Positions 19,601-27,863 of a stretch of 64,000 nt of DNA are shown here, one piece after another (the stretch's first letter is position 1; every line of letters begins with the position of its first letter). Below the pieces are notes generated by a model. The model searched no databases and was not told the origin of the DNA. It saw only the letters and a program-made list of their open reading frames with translations. A program made the position numbers and the translations under genes. This DNA comes from Verrucomicrobiaceae bacterium UBA7681. GTDB lineage: Bacteria > Verrucomicrobiota > Verrucomicrobiia > Verrucomicrobiales > Verrucomicrobiaceae. Location: contig DLGZ01000048.1 of NCBI GenBank assembly GCA_002482965.1, positions 355,156 through 419,155 of the forward strand, read 5' to 3'.

Positions 19601-20259
19601 GTGCCATCGAGGCGCGTAAAACTGGCACGTGCCGCACTGCGATACAGGCGCTCCAGCCGGTCACACAAAGTCGCAATCGTGTGCTCGCGTGCGAGCGGCG
19701 ACATCTGCGAGTAGAGCGTGGAAATCTTCACCGAGAACACCTCCGTTTCCGGATGTTGCAACGCTTCAAGATACAACGAAAGCCTGCGCTCCGCCTCAGC
19801 CTCGCTGAGGATCGCCTCGCCGAGGAAATTCACGTTCATGCGCACTCCCTGTGCGGTGCGCTGGCGCAGATGCTCCGCGAGCACCTCCGGCTCCGCAGGC
19901 AGAATGACGTTGGCCGTTTCATGCTGCATGTGATCCTTCACCATCGGCACAGAGACGCCCGGCAGCCAGCCACCGAAGGTCTGAAACCCACGCAACATCG
20001 CCCGGTCTAGTGGATTGAAAAAACGCGGCACGCCCTGCACATCCAGAATGTGCGTGAACTGATCCGCCACCCGCGCGGCCGATCTGGGGCGAAACGCCTG
20101 ATCTGTGAGCTGCACGAGCGTCGCTTTGTCCGAAGGAGTCTGCAGCATGCGGTCCAGCTCCGCCTGCTGGCGTTTCTCCGCAGGTGTTTGCAGTTCCGTA
20201 GCCCGCAGTTGCAGCCTGCGGGCCAGCTCTACCGCATGATCAATAAGTTCCTCATTCAT
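16675..20259 (-). CDS. putA: Bifunctional proline dehydrogenase / L-glutamate-gamma-semialdehyde dehydrogenase
   Basis: 1194 aa, the usual length for PutA without an N-terminal DNA-binding domain. The PRODH half (to about residue 480) has the FAD-barrel motif GITMRIVKGANMEMERFEAA and the downstream TKTDTDANYKRML. The P5C dehydrogenase half has VVVSPWNFPIAIPCGG, ETGGKNATIV (general-base Glu) and HAGQKCSATSLLLLE (catalytic Cys), then GGMGKSVFGPGLKAGGPNY. A C-terminal extension of about 200 residues follows the ALDH core. Together these convert proline to glutamate, with electrons to quinone via FAD and then NADH. It lies 12 bp after kbl, apparently in one operon. Confidence 0.95.
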   Translation of the reverse strand: MNEELIDHAVELARRLQLRATELQTPAEKRQQAELDRMLQTPSDKATLVQLTDQAFRPRSAARVADQFTHILDVQGVPRFFNPLDRAMLRGFQTFGGWLPGVSVPMVKDHMQHETANVILPAEPEVLAEHLRQRTAQGVRMNVNFLGEAILSEAEAERRLSLYLEALQHPETEVFSVKISTLYSQMSPLAREHTIATLCDRLERLYRSAARASFTRLDGTQVSKFIYLDMEEYRDLSLTCEVFMRTLERRGLEQVSAGIVLQAYIPDSFLWQQRLHAWARERVAKGGAGITMRIVKGANMEMERFEAAVKGWPQAPFETKTDTDANYKRMLHEGFRVENLTAVKLGIASHNLFDVAYALTLARDNDAMERVQFEMLEGMANHQRRALFEESPHLLLYAPVCHKEHFLSAIGYLIRRLDENTGPENFLRHTFKLVPDSEQWRQLEQGFRAAFTRLDTLSAAPRRTQDRRNVKQPASGVFVNEPDTDWSLPHHAEWAQGIVTAWKQRCVEVPLVIEGLEVTTGRSSRECLDPSRPGVVVGHYLQASRQDVELAVECAARDDDGWRALSAQQRQVVLQQVARECRLARADLMGVALANGGKTLAESDPEVSEAVDFIEFYAGAARTFFELPNVTASGKGVVVVVSPWNFPIAIPCGGIAAALAAGNTVILKPASDAMLPAWELCQCFWRGGVSKKTLQLVPCSGGQEGAQLVQHPQVSAVILTGGTETALAMLRAKPELPLSAETGGKNATIVTAMSDRDLAIKNVLHSAFSHAGQKCSATSLLLLEAEVYDDAEFKRTLVEAAQSLTVGSAWELPTKMGPLIRPPSGDLENALLTLEDGESWALMPSKLEGNECLWSPGIKWGVQPGSYTHMTEFFGPVLGVMRFERLHEAIALVNQTGFGLTSGLESLDDREQAEWKAGIRAGNLYINRSTTGAVVLRQPFGGMGKSVFGPGLKAGGPNYVAQFMRFVETLVRPGDEPLSNPALERLVLNIVNESCGVAEDHYWRTLKAIESCDQWWSAEFGREHDHFRLIGQDNFRRYLPLRAVHVRVSREDSFFEIFTRVAATRVTGARTIVSRPHDLDTYELNLVEKLTHDWAGLIEFVEESDEELVATILGGHVCRVRYAAADRVPEIVRRAAAEACLFIADAPVLAEGRVELLWYVQEQSVSFDYHRYGNLGMRTGEDRAPLVAPERNRD

Positions 20260-20271
20260 GACACTGTCGAG

Positions 20272-21462
20272 TTAGACACCCAACTGCTGTTTGACCGCGA
20301 CAAATGCTTTCACAGCATTTTCGAGGTCGTCCCGCGTATGAGCGGCGCTGATCTGCGTGCGGATGCGTGCCTTGCCCTGGGGAACCACCGGATAGCTGAA
20401 GCCGATGACGTAAACACCACGCTCCAGCATTGCGTCTGCAAATTTCGCGGCCAGCGCAGCATCGCCGAGCATCACAGGAACGATGGGGTGCTCGCCGGGC
20501 ACGATTCGAAATCCTGCGGCGGTCATCTGCTCACGGAAAAAGCGCGTGTTGGTCTCAAGCTGATCACGCAGACTGGTGGACTGCTTCAGCAGATTCAGCG
20601 CCGCAATGGAAGCACCCGCGATGCTCGGGCAGAGCGTGTTGGAGAACAAATAAGGACGCGAACGCTGACGCAGCAGTTCAACGATTTCTTTTCTTCCACT
20701 GGTATAGCCACCGCTCGCGCCGCCGAGGGCTTTACCGAGCGTGCCGGTGAGAATGTCAATGCGGCCCATGACATCGGCATGCTCATGGGTGCCACGGCCC
20801 GTTTTGCCCATGAATCCGACGGCATGAGAGTCATCCACCATCACCAAGGCGTGGTATTTGTCCGCCAGATCACAGATCGCCTTCAGCGGAGCGATGAAAC
20901 CGTCCATCGAAAACACCCCGTCCGTGGCGATCAGTTTAAAACGAGCACCTTTCTCATCAGCCGCGATCAACTGCGCCTCCAGATCGGCCATGTCGCAGTT
21001 TTTATAGCGATAGCGCTGCGCTTTGCACAATCTCACTCCGTCGATGATGGAGGCATGGTTGAGCTCGTCGCTAATGATCGCGTCTTCCGGGCCGAGGATC
21101 GTCTCAAACAGGCCACCATTGGCATCGAAGCACGAACCATAGAGAATTGTGTCCTCCGTGCCAAGGAAGTCCGACAAAGAGGCCTCCAGTTCCTTGTGCA
21201 CCCCTTGCGTTCCACAGATGAAGCGCACGCTTGCCAGCCCATAGCCCCACTGCTCCAGCGCCTCATGCGCCGCATTCCTCACCATCGGATGCTGCGCGAG
21301 GCCGAGGTAATTGTTCGCACACATATTGAGGACCTCCCCGCCGCCATTCGCACGAACCAGCGTGCCCTGCGGAGTGGATAGCACGCGCTCGTGCTTGTAA
21401 GTGCCCGCAGCGCGGATGGCATCGAGCTGCGTGGTAAGATGCGTGGCAAAGGTCGAATTCAT
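20272..21462 (-). CDS. kbl: Glycine C-acetyltransferase (2-amino-3-ketobutyrate CoA ligase)
   Basis: 396 aa from the ATG at 21462, giving the normal Kbl N-terminus (MNSTFATHLTTQLDAIRAAG). The frame extends further to 21543, but that part holds the conserved promoter motif shared with tdh and does not resemble the family. PLP-enzyme motifs are NMCANNYLGLAQHP, MVDDSHAVGFMGKTGRGTHE and the Schiff-base lysine in GTLGKALGGASGGYTSG. It cleaves 2-amino-3-ketobutyrate with CoA to glycine and acetyl-CoA, the second step of threonine breakdown after Tdh. No Shine-Dalgarno is visible in the very short leader. Confidence 0.95.
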   Translation of the reverse strand: MNSTFATHLTTQLDAIRAAGTYKHERVLSTPQGTLVRANGGGEVLNMCANNYLGLAQHPMVRNAAHEALEQWGYGLASVRFICGTQGVHKELEASLSDFLGTEDTILYGSCFDANGGLFETILGPEDAIISDELNHASIIDGVRLCKAQRYRYKNCDMADLEAQLIAADEKGARFKLIATDGVFSMDGFIAPLKAICDLADKYHALVMVDDSHAVGFMGKTGRGTHEHADVMGRIDILTGTLGKALGGASGGYTSGRKEIVELLRQRSRPYLFSNTLCPSIAGASIAALNLLKQSTSLRDQLETNTRFFREQMTAAGFRIVPGEHPIVPVMLGDAALAAKFADAMLERGVYVIGFSYPVVPQGKARIRTQISAAHTRDDLENAVKAFVAVKQQLGV

Positions 21463-21471
21463 GTCTGTCGG

Positions 21472-21502
21472 TATATTGGATACTCGTCCTGTATTTTGGC
21501 AA
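21472..21502 (-). promoter_or_regulatory. Conserved promoter/operator motif upstream of kbl
   Basis: A 31-bp block that matches the block upstream of tdh (23706-23736) at 24 of 31 positions by eye. Read on the minus strand it runs TTGCC, then a dyad GGACGAGTATCC (21478-21489 on plus), then AATATA, ending 9 bp before the kbl start. TTGCCA and CAATAT are spaced 18 bp and could be -35/-10 boxes with the dyad inside the spacer, a typical operator position. The LysR regulator encoded between the two target genes is the obvious candidate binder. Confidence 0.6.
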
Positions 21503-21624
21503 CAAGGAATTTCCAGTGCACACATCTGCACCACCACATACAACGTACCCTGCGGGGTAGATCACGCCTTCAATCCTGCCAGATCAGTCGCGCGGACAAT
21601 TTCATCGCAGGTCTTCTATCCCTC

Positions 21625-22608
21625 TTAAAAAGCCTTCAGAACCAGTTCACGAAACGCCTGCACATGCGCAGGCTCGAAACGGCCCTTGCGCTGCACCAGA
21701 AATACCTCCTCATGGCCAAACAAAGCAGCAGCTTCGCGCACGACAACCTCCTCCTCACCTGCACCACGCTTTGGTGGTTTGACACTCGCCGCGCTGGTGC
21801 CGATGGCGATACCGAACCCGATGGCCACATAGTTCAATAGCAGGGCGCGGTTCGTGGCCGTCATCGTCACATTCATGCGGTCCGCCAGCCCGGCCTGGGC
21901 GAACACCTGACGAATCTGCCGATGGGAACTGCTTTCCACTGGAGCCAGCACCAATGGCTGGCTGACGATGCCAGCGAGTGTCAGTTGCCGCGCACGCGCC
22001 AGCGCATGATTCGCCGGACACATGAGGTAAAAGGCATAGCGCGCCAGCGGCTGGTACTGAAACTGCGGCATCACTTCGTCACCCGTGGCCATGCCCATGA
22101 TCGCCAGATCCGCCTCATCCTGCTCGATCACCTGCCGGGCCATGTAGGAAGGCCGGTCCAGCAACACAAGCTTCACCTTTGGATGATTCTGACGATACAA
22201 GATGATGGGCCGCCGCAGCGCACCCGTGAGCATAGCCGACGGAGCTACAACCGTCAGCGTGCGGGCTGCCGTGCTGCGCTGATCCTCAAACATCGCCCGC
22301 AGTCCGTCAAAAGACTCGACCAACGGCGCGGCCAGATCCACCAGCGCACGACCATCGTCGGTGAGCGAAACTTTGGAGCCTTCCGCAACGACAAACTGCA
22401 CGCCGTATTCATCCTCCAGCGAACGAATCTGCTGCCACACAGAGGGCACTGCCAGATCCATCGCCGCTGCAGTCGCCGCAAAGCTGCCCTGCCGCGACAG
22501 CTCCACCAGCGCACGAATCTGCCGGAAACGCACCTCCTTGAAGTAACGGCGCGCAGGGGAATTGGCCGTCGTGCCGATTCTTTGAGGGGCGTTGGGTTTC
22601 ACTTTCAT
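21625..22608 (-). CDS. LysR-family transcriptional regulator
   Basis: 327 aa. After a basic 25-residue leader come the HTH (FRQIRALVELSRQGSFAATA, then AVPSVWQQIRSLEDEYG) and a LysR substrate-binding domain (from about residue 115: TLTVVAPSAML... LVLLDRPSYMARQVIEQDEA... DLAIMG). It starts 50 bp after tdh with a strong AGGAGGTGA ribosome site, so it is likely cotranscribed with tdh. The next gene in the same direction, kbl, has its own motif-bearing promoter. Location and the shared tdh/kbl motif suggest local control of threonine/proline breakdown. The inducer is unknown. Confidence 0.88.
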   Translation of the reverse strand: MKVKPNAPQRIGTTANSPARRYFKEVRFRQIRALVELSRQGSFAATAAAMDLAVPSVWQQIRSLEDEYGVQFVVAEGSKVSLTDDGRALVDLAAPLVESFDGLRAMFEDQRSTAARTLTVVAPSAMLTGALRRPIILYRQNHPKVKLVLLDRPSYMARQVIEQDEADLAIMGMATGDEVMPQFQYQPLARYAFYLMCPANHALARARQLTLAGIVSQPLVLAPVESSSHRQIRQVFAQAGLADRMNVTMTATNRALLLNYVAIGFGIAIGTSAASVKPPKRGAGEEEVVVREAAALFGHEEVFLVQRKGRFEPAHVQAFRELVLKAF

Positions 22609-22658
22609 CGTTAGTCACCTCCTAAGAGATTTTAAAGATGATAGCAAGAGCCGTAAAT

Positions 22659-23687
22659 CTAAGCGGACCAGTCGAGCACCACTTTCCCGCAGTTGCCGGA
22701 CTCCATGGCGGCGAAGCCTTTTTCGAATTCGGTATAGTGGAAGCGATGCGTGATGACAGGCTTGATGTTGAGACCGCTTTCGAGCATCACGCTCATCTGA
22801 TACCAAGTCTCGTACATCTCACGACCGTAGATGCCGTGAATGGTGAGCATGTTAAAGATGACCTTGTTCCAGTCGATGGCGATCTGCTCGCTGGGAATGC
22901 CTAGCATGGCGATCTTGCCGCCGTGGCACATGTTGTCGATCATGCTGCGAAAGGCGGCGGCGTTCCCGCTCATTTCGAGCCCGACATCGAAGCCCTCCTT
23001 CATGCCGAGCTGCTTCTGCACGTCTTCGATTTTCTCGGTCGTCACGTTCACCGCACGTGTCGCACCCATCTGCCGCGCCAGATTAAGACGATACTCATTA
23101 ACATCCGTGATGACGACGTGTCGTGCCCCGGCATGCTTCACGACAGGAATCGCCATGATACCGATGGGTCCAGCCCCCGTGATCAGCACATCCTCACCAA
23201 GGCATTCAAAAGCCAGCGCCGTATGCACCGCATTGCCGAAGGGGTCGAAAATGCTCGCGACTTCTTCATCCACACCCTCTCGATGATGCCAGACATTGGT
23301 CATCGGCACACTGATGTATTCGGCAAAGGCCCCGGTGCGGTTCACGCCGATGCCGACGGTGTCTTTGCAAAGATGTCGCCGGCCCGCGAGGCAGTTGCGA
23401 CAGCGGCCGCACACGACATGCCCCTCAGCGCTGACGATCTCGCCGACATGGAAATCATTCACGTTCGAGCCGACCGCAACAACCTCCCCCACAAACTCAT
23501 GCCCCACCACCATCGGCACCGGGATCGTCTTCTGCGCCCAGGCATCCCATTTGTAGATGTGCAGGTCCGTGCCGCAGATGCCGGTCTTGCGAACCTTGAT
23601 GAGGACATCATTGATGCCGACCTGAGGTTCCGGGACATCCTGGAGCCACAGACCGCGTTCAGACCGTGCTTTGACGAGAGCTTTCAT
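22659..23687 (-). CDS. tdh: L-threonine 3-dehydrogenase
   Basis: 342 aa, the typical length. Zinc MDR family: catalytic zinc site GICGTDLHIYKWD and GHEFVGEV, structural zinc cysteines in CGRCRNCLAGRRHLC (about residues 98-112), NAD-binding ITGAGPIGIMAIPVVKHAGA. The CGTDLHIY and WHHREGVDEEVASIFDP segments are characteristic of Tdh rather than other zinc alcohol dehydrogenases. It oxidises threonine with NAD to 2-amino-3-ketobutyrate, the substrate of Kbl encoded 1.2 kb downstream. Its leader has no Shine-Dalgarno but carries the 31-bp motif shared with kbl. Confidence 0.96.
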   Translation of the reverse strand: MKALVKARSERGLWLQDVPEPQVGINDVLIKVRKTGICGTDLHIYKWDAWAQKTIPVPMVVGHEFVGEVVAVGSNVNDFHVGEIVSAEGHVVCGRCRNCLAGRRHLCKDTVGIGVNRTGAFAEYISVPMTNVWHHREGVDEEVASIFDPFGNAVHTALAFECLGEDVLITGAGPIGIMAIPVVKHAGARHVVITDVNEYRLNLARQMGATRAVNVTTEKIEDVQKQLGMKEGFDVGLEMSGNAAAFRSMIDNMCHGGKIAMLGIPSEQIAIDWNKVIFNMLTIHGIYGREMYETWYQMSVMLESGLNIKPVITHRFHYTEFEKGFAAMESGNCGKVVLDWSA

Positions 23688-23705
23688 GGTGGTTGTTTAT
23701 GACAA

Positions 23706-23736
23706 TATATTGGACACGCGTCCATTAAATCGGCAA
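23706..23736 (-). promoter_or_regulatory. Conserved promoter/operator motif upstream of tdh
   Basis: Counterpart of the kbl motif (24/31 identical). On the minus strand: TTGCCG, 18 bp, CAATAT, with the dyad GGACGCGTGTCC (23712-23723 on plus) in the spacer. It ends 18 bp before the tdh ATG. Together with the kbl copy it defines a two-site regulon. Confidence 0.6.
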
Positions 23737-23749
23737 CTGATTTTTTTCA

Positions 23750-25174
23750 TCAGGCGAGGATCTGCGGAATAACCTTGCCGAAATCGCGCTCCAGACGCTT
23801 GCGGCCCGGAATTTCCAGACGATGCGGATCCAGGCCGAGCTGATGCAGGATGGTGGCATGCACATCCGTCACATAGTGCGGATGCTCCACGGCGTGAAAG
23901 CCGAGCTCATCGGTGCTGCCATGGATTGTGCCCCCCTTGATGCCGCCGCCGGCCATCCACACACTGAAGCCAAACGGATGGTGGTCGCGCCCATCGCTGC
24001 CCTGTGTACCCGGCGTGCGGCCAAATTCGGTGGCAAAGACGACGAGCGTGTCATCCAGCATGCCACGCTGTTTGAGATCCTTCAGCAGGCCGGAGATGGG
24101 CTTGTCCACCTGCTGGGCAAGGCTGGAGTGATTCTTCTTCAGTCCGGAATGCGAGTCCCACGCACCCGCCGCACCATCGCCATGCTGGAGCTGAATGAAG
24201 CGCACCCCACGCTCTGCGAGGCGACGTGCCACAATGAGTTGCCGGGCAAACGGCTCAGTCACCTTGTCATCCATGCCGTAGAGTTTTTTCGTCTCCTCGC
24301 TCTCAGCTTCGAGGTTCATCGTCTCCGGAACGGCGGTCTGCATGTTGTAGGCAAGCTGATAGCTCTTCATCCGCGCAGCGAGCGTCTTGTCCCCAGGATA
24401 CTGCTCCGCATTGAGCGCATTGAGCCGGTGGATGAGATCAAACTGAGCCTCCTGCTGCGACCTGCCAATCTGAAACTCCGGCGCGGCATAGGTGAGAGAG
24501 TTCTTCGGATCCACCTTCAAGTTCACCGCGTCATAGGCGGGGCCGAGATAATGGCCGTCCCGCACATCAAAAAAACGCGGTCCCATGTTGATGAACGAAG
24601 GCAGATTGTCCGTCATGCTGCCGAGTCCGTAGGTCACCCAGGCACCGAGCGTCGGCACCCGTGGCTCCAGCATGTGCCGACCACTGTGAAACTGCACCTG
24701 CGCCCCGTGGTTGTCATCCGTCGTCCACATGCTGCGGATGAAGGCGATCTCGTCCGCGCATGAGCCGATGTGCGGGAACCAGTCGCTGATCTCCACCCCA
24801 CAATCCCCGTAGCGCTTGAAGCCGGTTTGCAGCGGATAAATGACATTGCGCTGCTGACCGTTCGCATCGTTCACCACCACCACGCGCACCTTTTTGAGCT
24901 TCTCCGGATTCTGCACGTCCTTGTAAGGCGTCTCGCCAATGGACTTGCCCGCATACTTCGTGACCATGGGCTTGGGATCAAAGCTCTCCATGTGGCTCAC
25001 CCCACCGCGCATGAACAGCCAGATCACGCGCTTGGCCCGCTGGGGTATCATCGGCAGGCCATCTGGTGGCCTCCAAGTTTCCTCCGCCCTGAGCATGGAC
25101 GCGACGGCAATGCTGCCAAGTCCGCCGAGGATGTCGCGGCGCAGGAAGGGTGTGGGCGGAAGGCGCGGTGTCAT
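23750..25174 (-). CDS. DUF1501 domain protein, exported (second copy)
   Basis: 474 aa. The N-terminus LRRDILGGLGSIAVASMLRA is a Tat-like signal in the form common to this subfamily. Hallmarks are VIWLFMRGGVSHMESFDPKP, FIRSMWTTDDNHGAQVQFHS, GVRFIQLQHGDGAAGAWDSH, LVVFATEFGRTPGTQGSDGR, DHHPFGFSVWMAGGGIKGG and the terminal DVHATILHQLGLDPHRLEI. The late RDHHPFGFSVWMAGGG block places it in the common PSD1-associated subfamily, distinct from the copy at 8-9.4 kb. It overlaps the DUF1549/1553 gene by 4 bp. Biochemical role unproven. Confidence 0.92.
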   Translation of the reverse strand: MTPRLPPTPFLRRDILGGLGSIAVASMLRAEETWRPPDGLPMIPQRAKRVIWLFMRGGVSHMESFDPKPMVTKYAGKSIGETPYKDVQNPEKLKKVRVVVVNDANGQQRNVIYPLQTGFKRYGDCGVEISDWFPHIGSCADEIAFIRSMWTTDDNHGAQVQFHSGRHMLEPRVPTLGAWVTYGLGSMTDNLPSFINMGPRFFDVRDGHYLGPAYDAVNLKVDPKNSLTYAAPEFQIGRSQQEAQFDLIHRLNALNAEQYPGDKTLAARMKSYQLAYNMQTAVPETMNLEAESEETKKLYGMDDKVTEPFARQLIVARRLAERGVRFIQLQHGDGAAGAWDSHSGLKKNHSSLAQQVDKPISGLLKDLKQRGMLDDTLVVFATEFGRTPGTQGSDGRDHHPFGFSVWMAGGGIKGGTIHGSTDELGFHAVEHPHYVTDVHATILHQLGLDPHRLEIPGRKRLERDFGKVIPQILA

Positions 25175-27639
25175 CGCAGGGTGACGAAGTCGTTGTGGTT
25201 GATGAGAGCCAGAAGGAACAGACTGCGGTCCCCGTTCAATGCGCGGAATCCTTCGAGACTGGCCTTTCGCTCGGCCTCCAGCGGCAGGCGGCCCAAAATG
25301 GCAAGGAACGAGTCATCGATAAAAGCGGTCGTATCGAGCTTTGCCATCGAAACGGCCAGCGCATCGGCACAGTCGCGGCTGATCCTGCTGTTGGTAAGCG
25401 CCAGCGCCTGCTGCGGCACCACGCTCTCGTTGCGTAGGTAGCACTCCAGCACGTTGCTGTTGTCAAAGACGGCCAGGAAGCGGTGCTCCACATCCGCATT
25501 CTGGATGAAATACAACGAGCGCCTTGGACTTGTCTCGGCCTTGGCAGGATCCAGACTCGGGCCACCCAGGGTGAGATCCAGACGCCCGGAGAGGTGCAGC
25601 AGGCTGTCGCGCACGAGCTGGCTTTCCATGCGGCGGGGGTTCATGCGCCAGAGAAAAAGATTGTCTGGATCAGTGGCGAGAGTTTGGGGATCGACGCCCG
25701 CATTGGAAGAGCTGCGCCGATACAAGTCCGACATCACCAAGGTGCGGTGCAGCCACTTCATGCTCCAGCCGTTTTCCATGAAGCCGGTCGTCAGGCTGTC
25801 GAGCACATCCTGATGCAGCGGCACGAGGGCGCGGCGACCGAAGTCGCCCACATCAGCAACCAACGGCACGCCGAAGTGACGCGCCCACACGTGATTCACC
25901 AGCACGCGAGCAGTAAGCGGATTGCGCTTGTCTGCGATCCAGCGCGCCAGCTCCAGCCTGCGGCCAGTGCTGGTCTTGGGATAACTTTGCACCTTGTCAT
26001 TGCCCTTATCCTCAGGGCCTTCCTGAGCTTTGAGACTCGCAGTCAGTGAGGTGTATGCATCGCCCGGCGCAGCCAACTTCTTCCGGGCTTTCTCCACCGC
26101 CTCCCGCGCCGTCTTGATCTTTTTGTCAGCATCCTTGGCCTTGGGCGCAGCCTCTGTTTGGGCAAGATCATTCTCCGCCTTGGCGGCGAGGTAGAGCGCC
26201 TCGGCAAGCGCCGCAGCCTGCGCGATTGCCTTGTCACCCAAGGCAAGATCGGCGGCATGCACCACCTGAATCATGGCGCGTCGAAGACCCGCAAGTTTCA
26301 CATCGTCGGCATTTCCGGCCTTCTGCGCCTGAGCGAGCTGCTGGTCCGCTGCGTCGAGATGATCTTTCAATACAAAAGGCAGCAGCACCGGATGTGACGA
26401 GGCTGGCGGCAGGTTCACCACCTTCGGCTCATACGAGGCGAACTCCAGCACACGCGGCACCCCGGGCGGCATCGGCTTGGACTTGTCCTCATTTTTTTCA
26501 TCGCCACGCACATGCCGGTAGGTGGGCTGGTCGAGGTGCAGGTCAAACACACGCGGCAGGCCGTTCTTCTCGAAATCAGACTCGCCTTCCCAGGGATCGA
26601 GGCGCACGTGCAGCGGCTCAAAGATGGCGCGCATGCGGTAGTAGTCCGTCTGCTCAATGGGGTCATACTTGTGATCATGGCACTTCACGCACTGCATCGT
26701 CAGTCCCAGGAAAGCACGGCAGGTGTGCTCAAGGGTCTCATCAAGCCAGGTGGTTCGATTGAAGAGGTAGTAGCTGCGCGCTAGGAAGCCGGTGGCGCGC
26801 AGATTGTCGCGGTCCTCGGGCGCGAGTTCATCGGCGGCCAGCATCTGCACAATCATCTGGTCGTAGCCCTTGTCGGCATTGAGTGATTCCACGATCCAGT
26901 CACGCCAGTGCCAGAGGTGTTTCTGACTATGGCGTAGCTGGGCGCCAAGGCCGTACCAGTCGCAATAGCGCCAGATGTCCATGAAGTGACGCGCCCACCG
27001 CTCGCCGTATTGAGGCGTGCTCAGGAGATGATCCACCACACGCAGCCGTGCGGGGGCCGACGTGTCCTGCAAAAAGACATGGATCTGCGCTGGCGTAGGA
27101 GGCAAGCCGCTGAGATCCAAATAAACGCGGCGCAACCAAAGCTCCGGTGCCGCCTCAGACTGCGGCTTCAAATTTTTTGCCCCGAGGCGAGCAGCCAGCA
27201 GCTCATCCATGGAATGGCCGGATGACTTGGGTCGCTGGTAAGCCCAGTGCGCACGCGGGTCGTCTTCAGGCTTCTCCTGCGCGGGAGCCAGAGCCCCTGT
27301 GGCCACCCACTCCTGCAGTTTAGCCACCTGCACCGCTGTGAGCAAGGAGCCCTCGCCCTCCGGCGGCATGCGGTCATCCTTGTCGGTGGTTGTCACACGA
27401 TCAAGAAGCATGGAATGATCCTTTGCCAGAATGTCTCCCCCGTCGCCGCCCTTGCGCATGGCGGTGGCGGTATCCAGCCGCAGGCCTGCCTTCTGCTTCA
27501 AAGCCCCGTGACAGGCGTAGCAGCGCTCCTTCAGCAGAGGCTTGATTTCCTTTTCATAATCCACCGCCCATACTCCCGAAGACAGCAACGCCAGCACGCA
27601 ACACGCCGCCAAGGCGCGGACAGGAGCAGGAAGAAACAC
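25171..27639 (-). CDS. PSCyt1-DUF1549-DUF1553 secreted cytochrome (second copy)
   Basis: 822 aa. Signal peptide ends near SSGVWA. PSCyt1 has CYACHGALKQKAGLRLD at about residue 41, DUF1549 has YLDLSGLPPTPAQIHVF and the second CxxCH in MQCVKCHDHKYDPIEQTDYY, and DUF1553 has NPLTARVLVNHVWARHFGVP, RRMESQLVRDSLLHLSG and SVVPQQALALTNS. A helical, Lys/Ala/Glu-rich insert lies between DUF1549 and DUF1553 (about residues 430-540, AKAENDLAQTEAAPKAKDAD), probably coiled coil. Paired with the DUF1501 gene by a 4-bp overlap. Divergent from the LamG gene cluster at 27.8 kb. Confidence 0.92.
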   Translation of the reverse strand: MFLPAPVRALAACCVLALLSSGVWAVDYEKEIKPLLKERCYACHGALKQKAGLRLDTATAMRKGGDGGDILAKDHSMLLDRVTTTDKDDRMPPEGEGSLLTAVQVAKLQEWVATGALAPAQEKPEDDPRAHWAYQRPKSSGHSMDELLAARLGAKNLKPQSEAAPELWLRRVYLDLSGLPPTPAQIHVFLQDTSAPARLRVVDHLLSTPQYGERWARHFMDIWRYCDWYGLGAQLRHSQKHLWHWRDWIVESLNADKGYDQMIVQMLAADELAPEDRDNLRATGFLARSYYLFNRTTWLDETLEHTCRAFLGLTMQCVKCHDHKYDPIEQTDYYRMRAIFEPLHVRLDPWEGESDFEKNGLPRVFDLHLDQPTYRHVRGDEKNEDKSKPMPPGVPRVLEFASYEPKVVNLPPASSHPVLLPFVLKDHLDAADQQLAQAQKAGNADDVKLAGLRRAMIQVVHAADLALGDKAIAQAAALAEALYLAAKAENDLAQTEAAPKAKDADKKIKTAREAVEKARKKLAAPGDAYTSLTASLKAQEGPEDKGNDKVQSYPKTSTGRRLELARWIADKRNPLTARVLVNHVWARHFGVPLVADVGDFGRRALVPLHQDVLDSLTTGFMENGWSMKWLHRTLVMSDLYRRSSSNAGVDPQTLATDPDNLFLWRMNPRRMESQLVRDSLLHLSGRLDLTLGGPSLDPAKAETSPRRSLYFIQNADVEHRFLAVFDNSNVLECYLRNESVVPQQALALTNSRISRDCADALAVSMAKLDTTAFIDDSFLAILGRLPLEAERKASLEGFRALNGDRSLFLLALINHNDFVTLR

Positions 27640-27863
27640 AGGGTGAAAAATAGAAATGGAGGCTCAGGCAACTACGTGAATGGAGCCTCGACTCTTTTGC
27701 TCTTCTCATACACTGCCCCGAAGGGTTCACGGCCGCACCGCATTGATTATTCATCACATCACATGGGAACAGCCATGATGCGTGACCATTCACGCCCCTG
27801 CTTTTGATGTCCAAAAACTTCCTTCCCAAACCTTGGTGTGACTGCCATCCTCTTCTTATTTCC

